Numbered from the stretch's first letter, positions 1 to 9,419 are shown. The stretch is 24,218 nt of DNA from UPXZ01 sp047974405 (GCA_047974405.1 JBKECI010000006.1:1-24218); one strand, 5' to 3'. Notes: a model not told the origin generated them from the letters alone. Made by a program: numbers and translations.

Positions 1-20
1 AAAAAATGAGTTTAATCATT
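1..20 (-). terminator. Possible weak intrinsic terminator after the esterase gene
   Basis: Directly after the esterase stop codon, the transcribed strand can fold a small AT-rich hairpin (AATGA, six-base loop, TCATT) followed by a run of T that reaches the window edge. Adding one A-T and one G-T pair would lengthen the stem to about seven pairs. The stem is weak and the T run is cut by the edge. If real, it would end the PUL transcript here. If not, more PUL genes may lie to the left. Confidence 0.3.
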
Positions 21-24
21 CTCG

Positions 25-1965
25 TCATTGCATTGCAAATTTTCTTGCTTCGCAATGGTTTGCAAAACTTGACTTAATAAGGTAAATCCCTTGTTTTAAG
101 TCGATAGTAAATAAATCAGTGTGCGACTCAGCACTAATATTTGACAAAGATTTGTTGTAAACCAATTGCCCCGTAATGTTATAAATTTCAACATAAACAC
201 TGCCGTAAACTTCACTATTGTATTTTACATACAATGTTTTACCATTGTTCCAGATATCTTGCACTATGTCTCTGTTCTTAATATCGGGTGTGTCTATTCC
301 TGACGCATCGCAGCCCCAGTTTGCCGTGGCTCCCATTCCCGAAGGTGTAGTAGTTCCCACATAAATCTTATCCAACAACGCTCCGTCTTCACGATAAGCA
401 ACCGTGAGCGTGTGTTCTCCCTGGACTAAATTGGTAGAATACATTTTTGCCCACGTCCAAGCAGTAAACGTTCCGGGTGACCACTGTGCCCACGAGCCGT
501 TGTCTAATTTTGTCCAAAACGAGTCGTCGCTTGTGGTAGGCAACAATACCCGCCCCCAAATATCGTACGGTCCCTGCTCTACACTAAAAGTATATGTAAT
601 GATGTCTGCATTGGAAGTTGGAGCGTTTGTTCCACTTGTTAATCCCGACCGGATGGTTGCATATTTTTCATTTGAGGCAGTTGCATCATTTACAACATTC
701 CAATTTGAACCTACTTCGCCGCATTCGGCTTCCATCCACAGCTCTGTGCCACCAACACCAAAATACTCAAACACAGCGGTATATATAGCACCATCACTCC
801 CCATAGTAAACTTATAAATGGGAGCGGTACTTACACTGACTCCGGTTGCGTTTAGCCATTTTTTGAAAATATAACCCGGATTGGGGCGTGCTTTTAGGGT
901 TACTTCTATTCCTTGTGGAAAATCTTGTGTGCGGGTAACCATACCGGCATTATCTTCATTTTTTAATACGGTTATTTGGTGTCGCTCTTTCAGGTAGCGT
1001 TTTAATGTATCAAAAGCGGTAAAAGCAGTGGTATTGTTTTCTATAGTTTGAGCTATTATCCGCGCCATTTCGGTTGCTCCCGAAATTTGATAATGTACAT
1101 CGTCTGTGTTTCCGGAGGAGTAATTAGAATATTCTCCGGGATCTAAACGCATAAACCAGTAGGGTTGAACATAACTGCGTCCCAACGACTCCATCAATGT
1201 TTTCTCTTCTCCATCCAAATCAATCAAAGGGACGTTTAGCTCCGTAGCTACTTCCCTCATCGCCCTCGGATGCTCGTGATACGCATCGTAACTGGCATAT
1301 TCACTATCCCATGAATTTCTTCGTACTGTGGAAACCAATATAGGGGTAGCACCTTTTGCTTTTATATCGGCTACATATTTTCTTATATATACTTTAAAGG
1401 TATCATAGGGTGCATATCTGTCTGTAGGAGTTTTACTCCTGTCATTAATACCAAACTGAACAAATACAAAATCTCCTGCATTCATTTCTGCCTTAACGGC
1501 CGCCCAATAATTATTATAAAAATTTTTTGAACTTGTTCCACCTACGGCTCTGTTTTTTACGGATACGCTGTCTGTATTGAAGAAAAAAGGTAAAACCTGT
1601 CCCCAACCTTCTCGGGGATAATATCCTGAAGTATAATCCTGTACAGTAGAGTCTCCTATCGTAAAAACAGAGAAAATCTGCCCATTGCTTGACACGGCAA
1701 CTTGTATTATCTCTGAAATGGTTTTGCCTTCTCTATTTACAAATTCAACCTTATAAACTCCAGATTGAGTTACTTGAATTTTTCTTGATTTTTCAGGCAA
1801 TTCTTTTCCATTGGCAAACCACTTGTAATGAAATGATTCGGGAGCGGTTAATGTTTTTTCTTTTTTGTTCAAGATAATAACATTATCGGTATTTGTTGTT
1901 GCACTTATTTCAAAACAAATAAGTAGAAACAAGATTGATATTATTCTTGAAAAATGATTCAACAT
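25..1965 (-). CDS. Rhamnogalacturonan acetylesterase (CE12-like SGNH hydrolase), multidomain, T9SS-secreted
   Basis: The 646-residue product is predicted to remove acetyl esters from the galacturonic acid of rhamnogalacturonan I, opening the backbone to the lyase encoded just upstream. Seen: a signal peptide (about 1-22); an Ig/PKD-like segment (about 28-90); an SGNH esterase domain (about 95-310) with GDST (nucleophile Ser106), AVGG (141-143), FGIND (171-175, Asn174 for the oxyanion hole) and DDVH (Asp288, His291); a segment resembling InlB-type B-repeats (about 325-400); a CBM6/35-like beta-sandwich (about 408-538); and a T9SS sorting tail (about 570-646, with the GIYLI core). Fungal CE12 enzymes consist of little more than the esterase domain, so the accessory modules are extra. 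The block III motif is FGIND where CE12 usually has FGHND. It follows the lyase gene by 9 nt and is the last gene of the operon. The SGNH assignment is firm; the exact substrate rests on family resemblance and neighbours. Confidence 0.88.
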   Translation of the reverse strand: MLNHFSRIISILFLLICFEISATTNTDNVIILNKKEKTLTAPESFHYKWFANGKELPEKSRKIQVTQSGVYKVEFVNREGKTISEIIQVAVSSNGQIFSVFTIGDSTVQDYTSGYYPREGWGQVLPFFFNTDSVSVKNRAVGGTSSKNFYNNYWAAVKAEMNAGDFVFVQFGINDRSKTPTDRYAPYDTFKVYIRKYVADIKAKGATPILVSTVRRNSWDSEYASYDAYHEHPRAMREVATELNVPLIDLDGEEKTLMESLGRSYVQPYWFMRLDPGEYSNYSSGNTDDVHYQISGATEMARIIAQTIENNTTAFTAFDTLKRYLKERHQITVLKNEDNAGMVTRTQDFPQGIEVTLKARPNPGYIFKKWLNATGVSVSTAPIYKFTMGSDGAIYTAVFEYFGVGGTELWMEAECGEVGSNWNVVNDATASNEKYATIRSGLTSGTNAPTSNADIITYTFSVEQGPYDIWGRVLLPTTSDDSFWTKLDNGSWAQWSPGTFTAWTWAKMYSTNLVQGEHTLTVAYREDGALLDKIYVGTTTPSGMGATANWGCDASGIDTPDIKNRDIVQDIWNNGKTLYVKYNSEVYGSVYVEIYNITGQLVYNKSLSNISAESHTDLFTIDLKQGIYLIKSSFANHCEARKFAMQ

Positions 1966-1974
1966 GTGTGTTAT

Positions 1975-4410
1975 TTATTTTTTGATAAATCGTGTAGCAT
2001 ATCGTTGTGTGCCGTCGGTCAAATTCAGTATATAAATCCCTTTGGTTAAACGGGAGGCATCAAAAATTTGCATTTGACTATTGCCCAGCGTATAAATTGG
2101 TAGTTGCAGGCACAATTGACCGGTAGTATTGTAAATCTGCATATTGAAGTTACCCTGCATATTGAATTTTAACTTTATCATATCGCCCACCGGGTTTTCT
2201 ACCAATTCTATCTGCCCTTTATCTAATATTTTTTCTACACCGGTAGCCATAAACTTCACATAGATTGTGTCTAAAAATTCGTGTCCGTGATAATTCATTT
2301 TAAAGTTTATCTGGTTTTCGGTATTTACCGGATAATCGGCGCTGTTTAGCGTAATTGTTTTTGTTTTTTCTCCTGTGGACCATTGGTAATCAATGGCGTC
2401 AAAAACAGGATCGATTGTGTATGTGGTTTCGGAGGTTGCAATATGCTTTTCGGGAAAAACATTTTCTAAATCGGAACCGATATAAAATCCTGTATGGGTG
2501 GGTTGGTTGTACGATACATTTTGATACACTACGCTCATACGATATACTTCGTCTTCCAAAAAGGTATGAAAACGGTAGTTCGTGGGGTAAGGCGTCATAT
2601 AAATTCTTACATTTTTATTGTCGGAAGTGCGTAAGACTACCTCTTCTCTCCAATCGCCTACCACATCGGCATCTAAGCAAGGGGTAGCTTTGGTGCTGTT
2701 GTTTGAAGAGCAGGTTGCCGAGGCATCTAACAATACCGGTCTGTTTCCCGTTACGCAGTCGGTTTTGGTAACTCCCGTTCCGTCCTGCATTTCTCTCAAC
2801 AAATCTCCATCCCACCATACTGCCATATTCATAGATATTCCGCTTGTACTCACCACTTCGCCATTTTGTGCCGACCGTATTCCGCTTGTTCGAGCCGACC
2901 ACCATTCCATGCCTCTGTGCCTTGGATCTACGTCGGTTCCCATTCCTCTTCCTACATCATCGCCACTTTTGATCTGATGTATGATAGCCCCGGTTTTTGC
3001 ATCGCGCAATGTGGTACCGTCTTTTCCATTTTCATGCACGGCAAGTACTTCCAAGCCGGGCCGTTCGGGTATATAATCGGTCAGGTGCAGGGCATCGCCA
3101 TGTCCCAAACCTGTGGTGTACAACCCTTTGCCATCGTTATCAACTGTCATTGAGCCGTAAACTATTTCGTCCAATCCATCGCCGTCCACATCGCCCACGC
3201 GTAGGTTGTGATTACCTTGCCCGGCGTATCCGCTCAACGAGGAACTGCTCCAAGTGTCAAATTTCCAACGGCGGGTAAGTTGCTTGTCTTTGTAGTCGTA
3301 AGCTACCAATACAGTACGGGTATAATATCCTCTACACATAACCACACTGTGGTTTTCGCCTCCCAGATTGGCTACGCATGCCAAAAATCTGTCCACACGA
3401 TTACCGTAACTATCGCCCCACCGAGAATTAATTTCGCTTCCTGTAGGGGTTAATTTTGGAATTTCATTTCCATTATTGTATGTACTGTATCGAGGTGGGT
3501 CGTACTCTGTGGTAACTACCTCTTTGCCGGTAGCTCCTTCAAAAACGGTTAGAAATTCGGGACCGGAAAGGATGTATCCACTACCGTTTCGGTAGTTGGC
3601 GTTTTCGTTGTAGTTGACAGTAAGGTTGTATTTTGACTTGTAGGTTGGGAAATATGCTTTTCCTATGGGAGTTCCTGCGGCATCGTAACCGCCTTCGGCG
3701 GTCTTACACACCACTTCTGCCTTACCGTCTCCGTCCAAATCATACACCATAAACTGCGTATAATGAGAGCCTTCCCGAATGTTAATTCCCAGATTTATTT
3801 CCCACAGAAATGTACCATCCAATTTATACGCTTGCAAAATAGGGGGGTCTGTTACTCCACTTTGCGAATTGTCATGCCCTACACCTTCTCTGTGAATAAC
3901 CATTTCCAGTTCGCCATCGCCGTCCAAGTCGGCAAACGAGGCATCGTTGGGGGTATAAGCCCACGCATCGTCTCCTTCCACTTGCTTCATCGGTATTTCG
4001 ATGTAGTTTGCAATGGGTTCGTTGCCGTATCTCCGCGTTGTGTACACACCTAATGTATCTTTATCTACACCATCTTGAACTCCGCAAAGCATATATCTCA
4101 GTGCTACAACATTTTTTTCCTCGTATTTGTAAAAGGTTGAGTTGCTTATTGGCTCCGAATTTATTTTGGTATATGCTGTAGAGGAGCCGTCGGTGTAAAC
4201 TTTTGCCATATACAGATTATATTGTGCGTTTACACTATCGGTAGAGAAATAGCGCCAAGAGATACAAACATATTTTGTATTGTTTTCGATATTCCGATAG
4301 GCAACCAGACCTCTGTCGAGTTTTTCGACCCCAAACAGTGTGCTGAATGTAAAAACGGCTGTTAACAGTAATAATATAGAAATTTTGTTTGTTTTGATGT
4401 CTGTCATCAT
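1975..4410 (-). CDS. Rhamnogalacturonan lyase, polysaccharide lyase family 11, T9SS-secreted
   Basis: The 811-residue product is predicted to cleave the rhamnose-galacturonic acid backbone of RG-I by beta-elimination outside the cell. Seen: an N-terminal hydrophobic signal (about 10-27); an N-terminal beta domain beginning EKLDRGLVAYR (29-39), typical of PL11; then a propeller-type catalytic region with repeated calcium-binding motifs, DLDGDGELE (161-169), DLDGDGK (224-230), DVDGDGLDE (407-415) and DVVGDWREE (582-590). GHGDALHL (436-443) and HGFY-like TGFYIG (640-645) also match the family. After about residue 655 comes a linker with a short beta domain, and a T9SS sorting tail (about 730-811, core GIYILNL). 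YesW/YesX of Bacillus are the characterised relatives. The start is supported by an AGGAG element 6 nt upstream; the second ATG, next codon, is also possible. It lies 37 nt after SusD-2 and 9 nt before the acetylesterase, a functional pair. Confidence 0.95.
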   Translation of the reverse strand: MMTDIKTNKISILLLLTAVFTFSTLFGVEKLDRGLVAYRNIENNTKYVCISWRYFSTDSVNAQYNLYMAKVYTDGSSTAYTKINSEPISNSTFYKYEEKNVVALRYMLCGVQDGVDKDTLGVYTTRRYGNEPIANYIEIPMKQVEGDDAWAYTPNDASFADLDGDGELEMVIHREGVGHDNSQSGVTDPPILQAYKLDGTFLWEINLGINIREGSHYTQFMVYDLDGDGKAEVVCKTAEGGYDAAGTPIGKAYFPTYKSKYNLTVNYNENANYRNGSGYILSGPEFLTVFEGATGKEVVTTEYDPPRYSTYNNGNEIPKLTPTGSEINSRWGDSYGNRVDRFLACVANLGGENHSVVMCRGYYTRTVLVAYDYKDKQLTRRWKFDTWSSSSLSGYAGQGNHNLRVGDVDGDGLDEIVYGSMTVDNDGKGLYTTGLGHGDALHLTDYIPERPGLEVLAVHENGKDGTTLRDAKTGAIIHQIKSGDDVGRGMGTDVDPRHRGMEWWSARTSGIRSAQNGEVVSTSGISMNMAVWWDGDLLREMQDGTGVTKTDCVTGNRPVLLDASATCSSNNSTKATPCLDADVVGDWREEVVLRTSDNKNVRIYMTPYPTNYRFHTFLEDEVYRMSVVYQNVSYNQPTHTGFYIGSDLENVFPEKHIATSETTYTIDPVFDAIDYQWSTGEKTKTITLNSADYPVNTENQINFKMNYHGHEFLDTIYVKFMATGVEKILDKGQIELVENPVGDMIKLKFNMQGNFNMQIYNTTGQLCLQLPIYTLGNSQMQIFDASRLTKGIYILNLTDGTQRYATRFIKK

Positions 4411-4415
4411 CTTTT

Positions 4416-4423
4416 TCTCCTTT
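4416..4423 (-). promoter_or_regulatory. Shine-Dalgarno element of the lyase gene
   Basis: The transcribed strand reads AAAGGAGA, with GGAG ending 6 nt before the first ATG of the lyase gene and 9 nt before the second. None of the other genes here shows a comparable purine-rich site, as expected in Bacteroidota, where Shine-Dalgarno sequences are generally weak or absent. Inference: the enzyme gene may be translated more strongly or more independently than its neighbours. Confidence 0.6.
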
Positions 4424-4447
4424 CTCTACTCTATTTGAAATATTATA

Positions 4448-6226
4448 TTAATCTCTGTGTAGCGGTAAATACCACTTATCTTCTGTCGAGAAATCGGGTA
4501 CCGCTTTTCCTGCCAACTCGTATTTACGGTGTAGCTTGTCGTGTAAGAATTGTCCTCCTGTTCCGTTCAGTTTTTGCAGGCGACGGGCTACACGTATCAA
4601 GTCTGTCCATCTGTTGCCTTCAAAAGCCAATTCGAGTCCGGCTTCTTTGACTATCATTTGCTCTACGAAATTGATGGAGTCTTGTTTAGTGGTTTGCGCC
4701 GACATATCTACATTGGGAAGATAAGCTCGTCCGCGTATTCCTCCGTTGTATCTCCACGGGCTTCTAAAGTAAGGTTGGTCTGCCCATCTTCCATCAAAAT
4801 AGTATGGTGCAGGATAAGGCTGTCCTGGTCCGTAACTACTGTAATAGATAGAATCTCCGCGATAGGTTGTGCCATCTGTGTGAGTCCATTTAAATGCCGA
4901 ACCATGGATGCCGTCGTTTACAAGAGCCCACGCCAAGAGTGGGTATCCTCCTCCCGATTCGGAACGGTTTGCGGCTTCGGCAAATCGCAGATGTAATGTA
5001 GCGGCACGGTATAAGAACCATTTTCCGTTTACATTGTAAGGGGTAGCAACGACATCGTAGTTCATCGAATATTTATTTACATAGTAACGCCCGTCGGCTG
5101 TTTCTCCTACTCCTCCCGAAATTCCACGGCAGTCGCGAGGATATCCATTTCGTAGGGTTTCACGTCCCCACATTTCGTCAATGGCATATTTGGAGGGCAT
5201 CAAAAGATATTTGCCTGCTCCTTGTGTCCCAAAGAGTTTCACAAATGGATATTCAGGAGCGAATTTACTCTCGTAAGTCATTGCCCAAATCCATTCGTAC
5301 TTGGGATATCTGTCTGCCGGATTTACAAAAAACATGTCCTTCCACGCATTGTAAAGACGGGTAACGTCGTAACCATTGTACCTATCAAAGAGTATTGAAT
5401 AATAAGTTACATCTCCTCCTGTCCAAGATCCGTCATGATATAGACGGTATGTTCCTTGATTGCTTGTTGCCGCATTTGCTTCGTCGGTAGCAAGTACTTC
5501 TCTGTAAATTTCGGCAGCTTTATCGTATTGATTGTTGAATAGATACAAATCTCCTAAGAGACATTTTTTATTAATAAAATAAGGAACCAGACTAATTCCA
5601 TCAATAGTTCCTACTATCAGTTTGGAGTTTTTATAATTTTCAAGGGTAGGCAGGCTTTCCATAAATTTGATGAGTTCGGGGATGAGTGTATCAAGATTCA
5701 TCATTTTGTCGTCTGCATCTGCTACGTCGTTTAGGCTTACTGCTGCTTTGGTAAGGTAAGGAATGGTACCGAATTGTATTCCTAACTGATAGTAAAGCCA
5801 GGTTCTTACAGCTCCAATATCGGAATATCGTTCGTTGTATTCGTCTGTGGTTAGATTGTTGTGTTTAAACATTATATCAAAGTTTTCCAATGCATCGTTG
5901 CAATTCTGGATAACTTCGTATATAGGTGCAACATTCGACCAATAGTTTGCTTGGCTTGCTTGTTGATTGGCTATCTCTATCAAATCGTCGGTAGCGTTGG
6001 CGCTAACGTCCAACATATCTCCACGCAGTTCATTGAGTACAACCAGCCTGTCGGCAACCCCCATCATTTTACCGTAAATACCCATTACTGCGGCATCGGC
6101 ATCGTCTAATGTGGTGTAAAAGTTTTTATATTCCACCGCTTCTTCTATGTCTGTGTCTACACAAGAGTTAAAACTTGTAGCTACAACTAGCCCTAGTAAT
6201 AATATTATATATTTGTAAGAATTCAT
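4448..6226 (-). CDS. SusD/RagB-family outer-membrane glycan-binding lipoprotein (SusD-2)
   Basis: The 592-residue product is predicted to be a surface lipoprotein that caps the SusC-2 barrel and binds RG-I fragments before import. Seen: a lipoprotein signal peptide with lipobox SFNSC (acylated Cys22); a helical N-terminal SusD half including NELRGDMLD (45-53) and the NCNDALENF helix; and a C-terminal RagB/SusD half with the LRFAEAANRS helix and the family hallmark ELAFEGNRWTDLIR close to the C-terminus. The protein stops shortly after WYLPLH, so the usual last stretch ending in a QNPGY-like motif, present in SusD-1, is missing; no shifted frame after the stop restores it. The gene lies 40 nt after its partner susC and 37 nt before the lyase. 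Family assignment is firm; ligand is inferred from the operon. Confidence 0.95.
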   Translation of the reverse strand: MNSYKYIILLLGLVVATSFNSCVDTDIEEAVEYKNFYTTLDDADAAVMGIYGKMMGVADRLVVLNELRGDMLDVSANATDDLIEIANQQASQANYWSNVAPIYEVIQNCNDALENFDIMFKHNNLTTDEYNERYSDIGAVRTWLYYQLGIQFGTIPYLTKAAVSLNDVADADDKMMNLDTLIPELIKFMESLPTLENYKNSKLIVGTIDGISLVPYFINKKCLLGDLYLFNNQYDKAAEIYREVLATDEANAATSNQGTYRLYHDGSWTGGDVTYYSILFDRYNGYDVTRLYNAWKDMFFVNPADRYPKYEWIWAMTYESKFAPEYPFVKLFGTQGAGKYLLMPSKYAIDEMWGRETLRNGYPRDCRGISGGVGETADGRYYVNKYSMNYDVVATPYNVNGKWFLYRAATLHLRFAEAANRSESGGGYPLLAWALVNDGIHGSAFKWTHTDGTTYRGDSIYYSSYGPGQPYPAPYYFDGRWADQPYFRSPWRYNGGIRGRAYLPNVDMSAQTTKQDSINFVEQMIVKEAGLELAFEGNRWTDLIRVARRLQKLNGTGGQFLHDKLHRKYELAGKAVPDFSTEDKWYLPLHRD

Positions 6227-6266
6227 AACTTGATGTTTTTTTGTGTTATTAGAGAATATTTTCTTA

Positions 6267-9200
6267 TTACAGTTCCAGTTTTACGCCCAATGACAGTGTT
6301 CTTGCAACTGGAATAAAAGTAGCATCGATCCCATTGTATAGAGGGTTTTGTCCCAAAGCAAATTCTGGGTCGAGCCCTTTGTATCGAGTAAATGTAAGCA
6401 AATTATCTCCAGAGGCAAAGAATGTACAGACACGTAAGATGTTGGATTTCAGAGGTAATTTATAAGAGAGTGTTAATGATTTCAAACGCACATAGGAGCC
6501 GTCTTCAATCCACCTATCCGAAAATCTGCTATTTCCCATCGGATCTCCATACATTGCTTTGGGTGTGTTGGTTATGTCTCCTTCGGCTTTCCAGCGGTTC
6601 AATACGGCTTGAGTTTGGTTATTAAAACTCGACATGTTTTCCAACTGTGCCCGTGTATAGTTGTAAACATCGTTTCCTACCGAATAGGTAAAAAAAGCGT
6701 TCAGATCCCAGCTTTTGTACTTAAATGTAGAGTAAAATGAGCCGTAAAGGTCTGGATTAGGATTTCCAATGATGGTCATATCGTTTTCGTTTATCACTTT
6801 ATCTGAGCTATTTGTGTTTACAAAGCGTACGTCTCCTTCGGTAAAGTAATATTTTGATGCCCCTTTTTGAATGTACAATCCTTCATCGGTTGCTTCTTGT
6901 CTGGTGGAATATACTCCGTTGGTTTTGTATCCGTAAAATACCCCTACAGATTGCCCCAAACTTGTCAAAATGGTTGCATCGCATATATCGGTTATGTATT
7001 CTTGTCCCTCCAGATCGGTAACTACATTGTTGTATGCTGATATATTGGTGCCAACGTCCCATTTGAGTTCTCCGTTTAATATCCTCGAATTAATTGAAAC
7101 ATCAATACCGGTATTTCTCATCTTTCCGGCATTTGTGAGATAAAAAGAAAATCCGGTTTCTCTTGGCGCAGGATACTTTACAACCATATCGCTAATGTCG
7201 GTCTGATATACGTCTATACTCATATTGAGACGCTCGTTTAGGAATGCCATATCTAATCCGACATTGTATTTGGTTGATTTTTCGGGTTTAATATTCATAT
7301 CGACCAAATTTCCTCTTACCAAACCAAAATTACCAAGCAAACTTTGAGGAACATAGTATCTTACACCACTATAGTTGCCTATTTCATCGTTACCAGACAG
7401 GCTATATCCGGCGCGTAGCTTCAACATGTCGAACAGGTTGTTGTCTTTCATCGACTCTTCGCCACTTATCAACCATGCTGCGGAAACCGATGGGTAAGTC
7501 AAAATATCGGAAGTGGCTATTCCATACCGTGAAGAGGCATCGGCAGACATAGTATAATTTAGAAAATACTTATCACGATAACCATAAGTAGCTGTTCCAT
7601 AAAAGTTAAGCCAATTCCAATTACTATTTTGTCCTCCTACAATTCGATATAGTGGGTCTCCATAAGAAATTGATTTGAAGTTATCTGACCCGGTATTGGC
7701 TGTTTTCCCCCAGTCGTCTTGGGCGGTATTACTTTGATATCTTACTCCAACTTTGGCATTTAGTTTATGTATCAAATTAAATGTATTGTCGTAAGCTATT
7801 CCACCCTCAGAATACAATGAAAATAATCTATCCACTCTGTGCTGCGATACGTTTCTTATTGGACCTACCGATGTTGTGTCATTAAAAACTCCGCGACTTG
7901 GCAAAAACAATCTTTCTCTCTCTTTATTAAAATTAACCCCGATAGTACCATTCAAAATCAAATGCTGTGTCAATTTGTATAATCCTCCAATGTTACCTAC
8001 AAAACGGAACTGATTATTATCTCTGTTTGAAGTATTAACCAGCGAATAAGGATTGGAATTGTTAAACACATCAAAATCCTCAATAACAGGAGACATAGCT
8101 CCTTGTTCGTTATATACATTGGTTGCCATAAAGGGGGCTTTGACCAAAGCTGCAAATATGGGATTTCTATTGGATGCTGGGCCTTCGTCGACCAACGACC
8201 TACTGGAAAAAAGGAAACTCATATTGGCATTGAGCGTAAATTTTGTACTTAGTTTTACTTCTGAATTAAAGCGTGTGTTGAACCGCTGGAAATCAGTATT
8301 TTTGAGTATCCCGCTCTGTCCCAGATAACCGATGGAAAGAGCATAAATCGCTACTTCGTCTCCTCCAAAAATATTCATATAATAATCTTGATTATAACTC
8401 AAGTTGTATATTTCTTTTTGCCAATTGGTATTATGATTGTATCGGTAGTAGTCTGTATTCCCTTCGTATCCCCAAAGTTGCTCTACCGGTTTTTCGTCGT
8501 TCATATAAGGTAGTGCCATTATTCCTGTACTGTTCAATCCCTGAGACTGCAGCAGGTCAGATACCAACAATTTGTGATCGACAGCATTTAAAACCGGTAT
8601 ATGAACAGGTTCGAAATTAACCCCCGTATGAATATGGAAATTTATTTTGGTCTCCATTTCTTGGGGTTTTATGGTGCGGATAAGCACCACTCCGTTGGCT
8701 CCTTTTACTCCATATTGCGATGTACCGTCTTTAAGCACCGTTACGCTCTCTATATCTTTAATATCTATCGAGGTCAATGGATTTGAAAAATAACCTCCAA
8801 AAAGCGATGTGGAATAAATGGAATTTTCGTACGGAATACCGTCCACGACATATAGAGGCTGAATACCTGCATTCATTGTATTAATACCTCTTATATAAGT
8901 ATTAGAACCCGAAGCAATTGCCCCCGAACGATGAATCATATTTAAACCCGATACTTTCCCCTGCAGCGCCTCGTCGCTTGTTACAGCCGTGCTAAGGATG
9001 TTACTTTCGGTAACAAACGACCATGCATTGGTCAGTTCAATAGGAGACAATAAGCCTTGTGGCGATACTATAGGGGTATATACGCTTTTAAAACCTTCTT
9101 CGTAGAGTTCAATATCTATTAGGGTTCTCCCTTTTACCGAAACAATTTTTGAGGTGTAACCTGGTACCGATACGGTCAAATTCAAGCTTCCGGACGGGAG

Positions 9201-9419
9201 TTTAATAGTAAACTTTCCGTTATCGTCGGTCATCACCGAGGTCAATCCTTTATAAGTAATTCGTACTCCGGAGAGGGGAGTTTTTGTTTCGGAACTTTTA
9301 ACTGTTCCACTTACCTCGTATTTAAAATCCTTCTTGGACTGCGCAAGCAATGTTCCGTTGTTTGAAACAAGCAAGATAAGACTAATACAAAACAGGATGA
9401 AATTTTTAGCTATTTTCAT
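6267..9419 (-). CDS. SusC/RagA-family TonB-dependent outer-membrane receptor (SusC-2)
   Basis: The 1050-residue product is predicted to be a 22-strand TonB-dependent channel importing RG-I oligosaccharides with SusD-2. Seen: a signal peptide (cleavage near LLAQ, residue 27); a carboxypeptidase-regulatory-like beta-sandwich (about 36-106); a plug domain (about 130-250) with LQGKVSGL, YVVDGIPYEN and IESVTVLKDGTSQYGVKGAN; then a long barrel ending in strand-like LGVKLEL. Two deviations from common SusC are visible: the segment between the sandwich and plug (107-125) has no EVVV-type TonB box, and the AIYGSRGANGV signature reads SQYGVKGANGV. The barrel otherwise looks complete, with no frame breaks. 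It follows the second FAS1-sandwich gene by 34 nt. The start is the first ATG directly preceding a normal signal peptide. Confidence 0.96.
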   Translation of the reverse strand: MKIAKNFILFCISLILLVSNNGTLLAQSKKDFKYEVSGTVKSSETKTPLSGVRITYKGLTSVMTDDNGKFTIKLPSGSLNLTVSVPGYTSKIVSVKGRTLIDIELYEEGFKSVYTPIVSPQGLLSPIELTNAWSFVTESNILSTAVTSDEALQGKVSGLNMIHRSGAIASGSNTYIRGINTMNAGIQPLYVVDGIPYENSIYSTSLFGGYFSNPLTSIDIKDIESVTVLKDGTSQYGVKGANGVVLIRTIKPQEMETKINFHIHTGVNFEPVHIPVLNAVDHKLLVSDLLQSQGLNSTGIMALPYMNDEKPVEQLWGYEGNTDYYRYNHNTNWQKEIYNLSYNQDYYMNIFGGDEVAIYALSIGYLGQSGILKNTDFQRFNTRFNSEVKLSTKFTLNANMSFLFSSRSLVDEGPASNRNPIFAALVKAPFMATNVYNEQGAMSPVIEDFDVFNNSNPYSLVNTSNRDNNQFRFVGNIGGLYKLTQHLILNGTIGVNFNKERERLFLPSRGVFNDTTSVGPIRNVSQHRVDRLFSLYSEGGIAYDNTFNLIHKLNAKVGVRYQSNTAQDDWGKTANTGSDNFKSISYGDPLYRIVGGQNSNWNWLNFYGTATYGYRDKYFLNYTMSADASSRYGIATSDILTYPSVSAAWLISGEESMKDNNLFDMLKLRAGYSLSGNDEIGNYSGVRYYVPQSLLGNFGLVRGNLVDMNIKPEKSTKYNVGLDMAFLNERLNMSIDVYQTDISDMVVKYPAPRETGFSFYLTNAGKMRNTGIDVSINSRILNGELKWDVGTNISAYNNVVTDLEGQEYITDICDATILTSLGQSVGVFYGYKTNGVYSTRQEATDEGLYIQKGASKYYFTEGDVRFVNTNSSDKVINENDMTIIGNPNPDLYGSFYSTFKYKSWDLNAFFTYSVGNDVYNYTRAQLENMSSFNNQTQAVLNRWKAEGDITNTPKAMYGDPMGNSRFSDRWIEDGSYVRLKSLTLSYKLPLKSNILRVCTFFASGDNLLTFTRYKGLDPEFALGQNPLYNGIDATFIPVARTLSLGVKLEL

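Noticed and set aside
404..817. 137-codon plus-strand frame opposite the esterase gene
   Set aside because: Antisense to the CBM-like module of the esterase; no domain or plausible start context.
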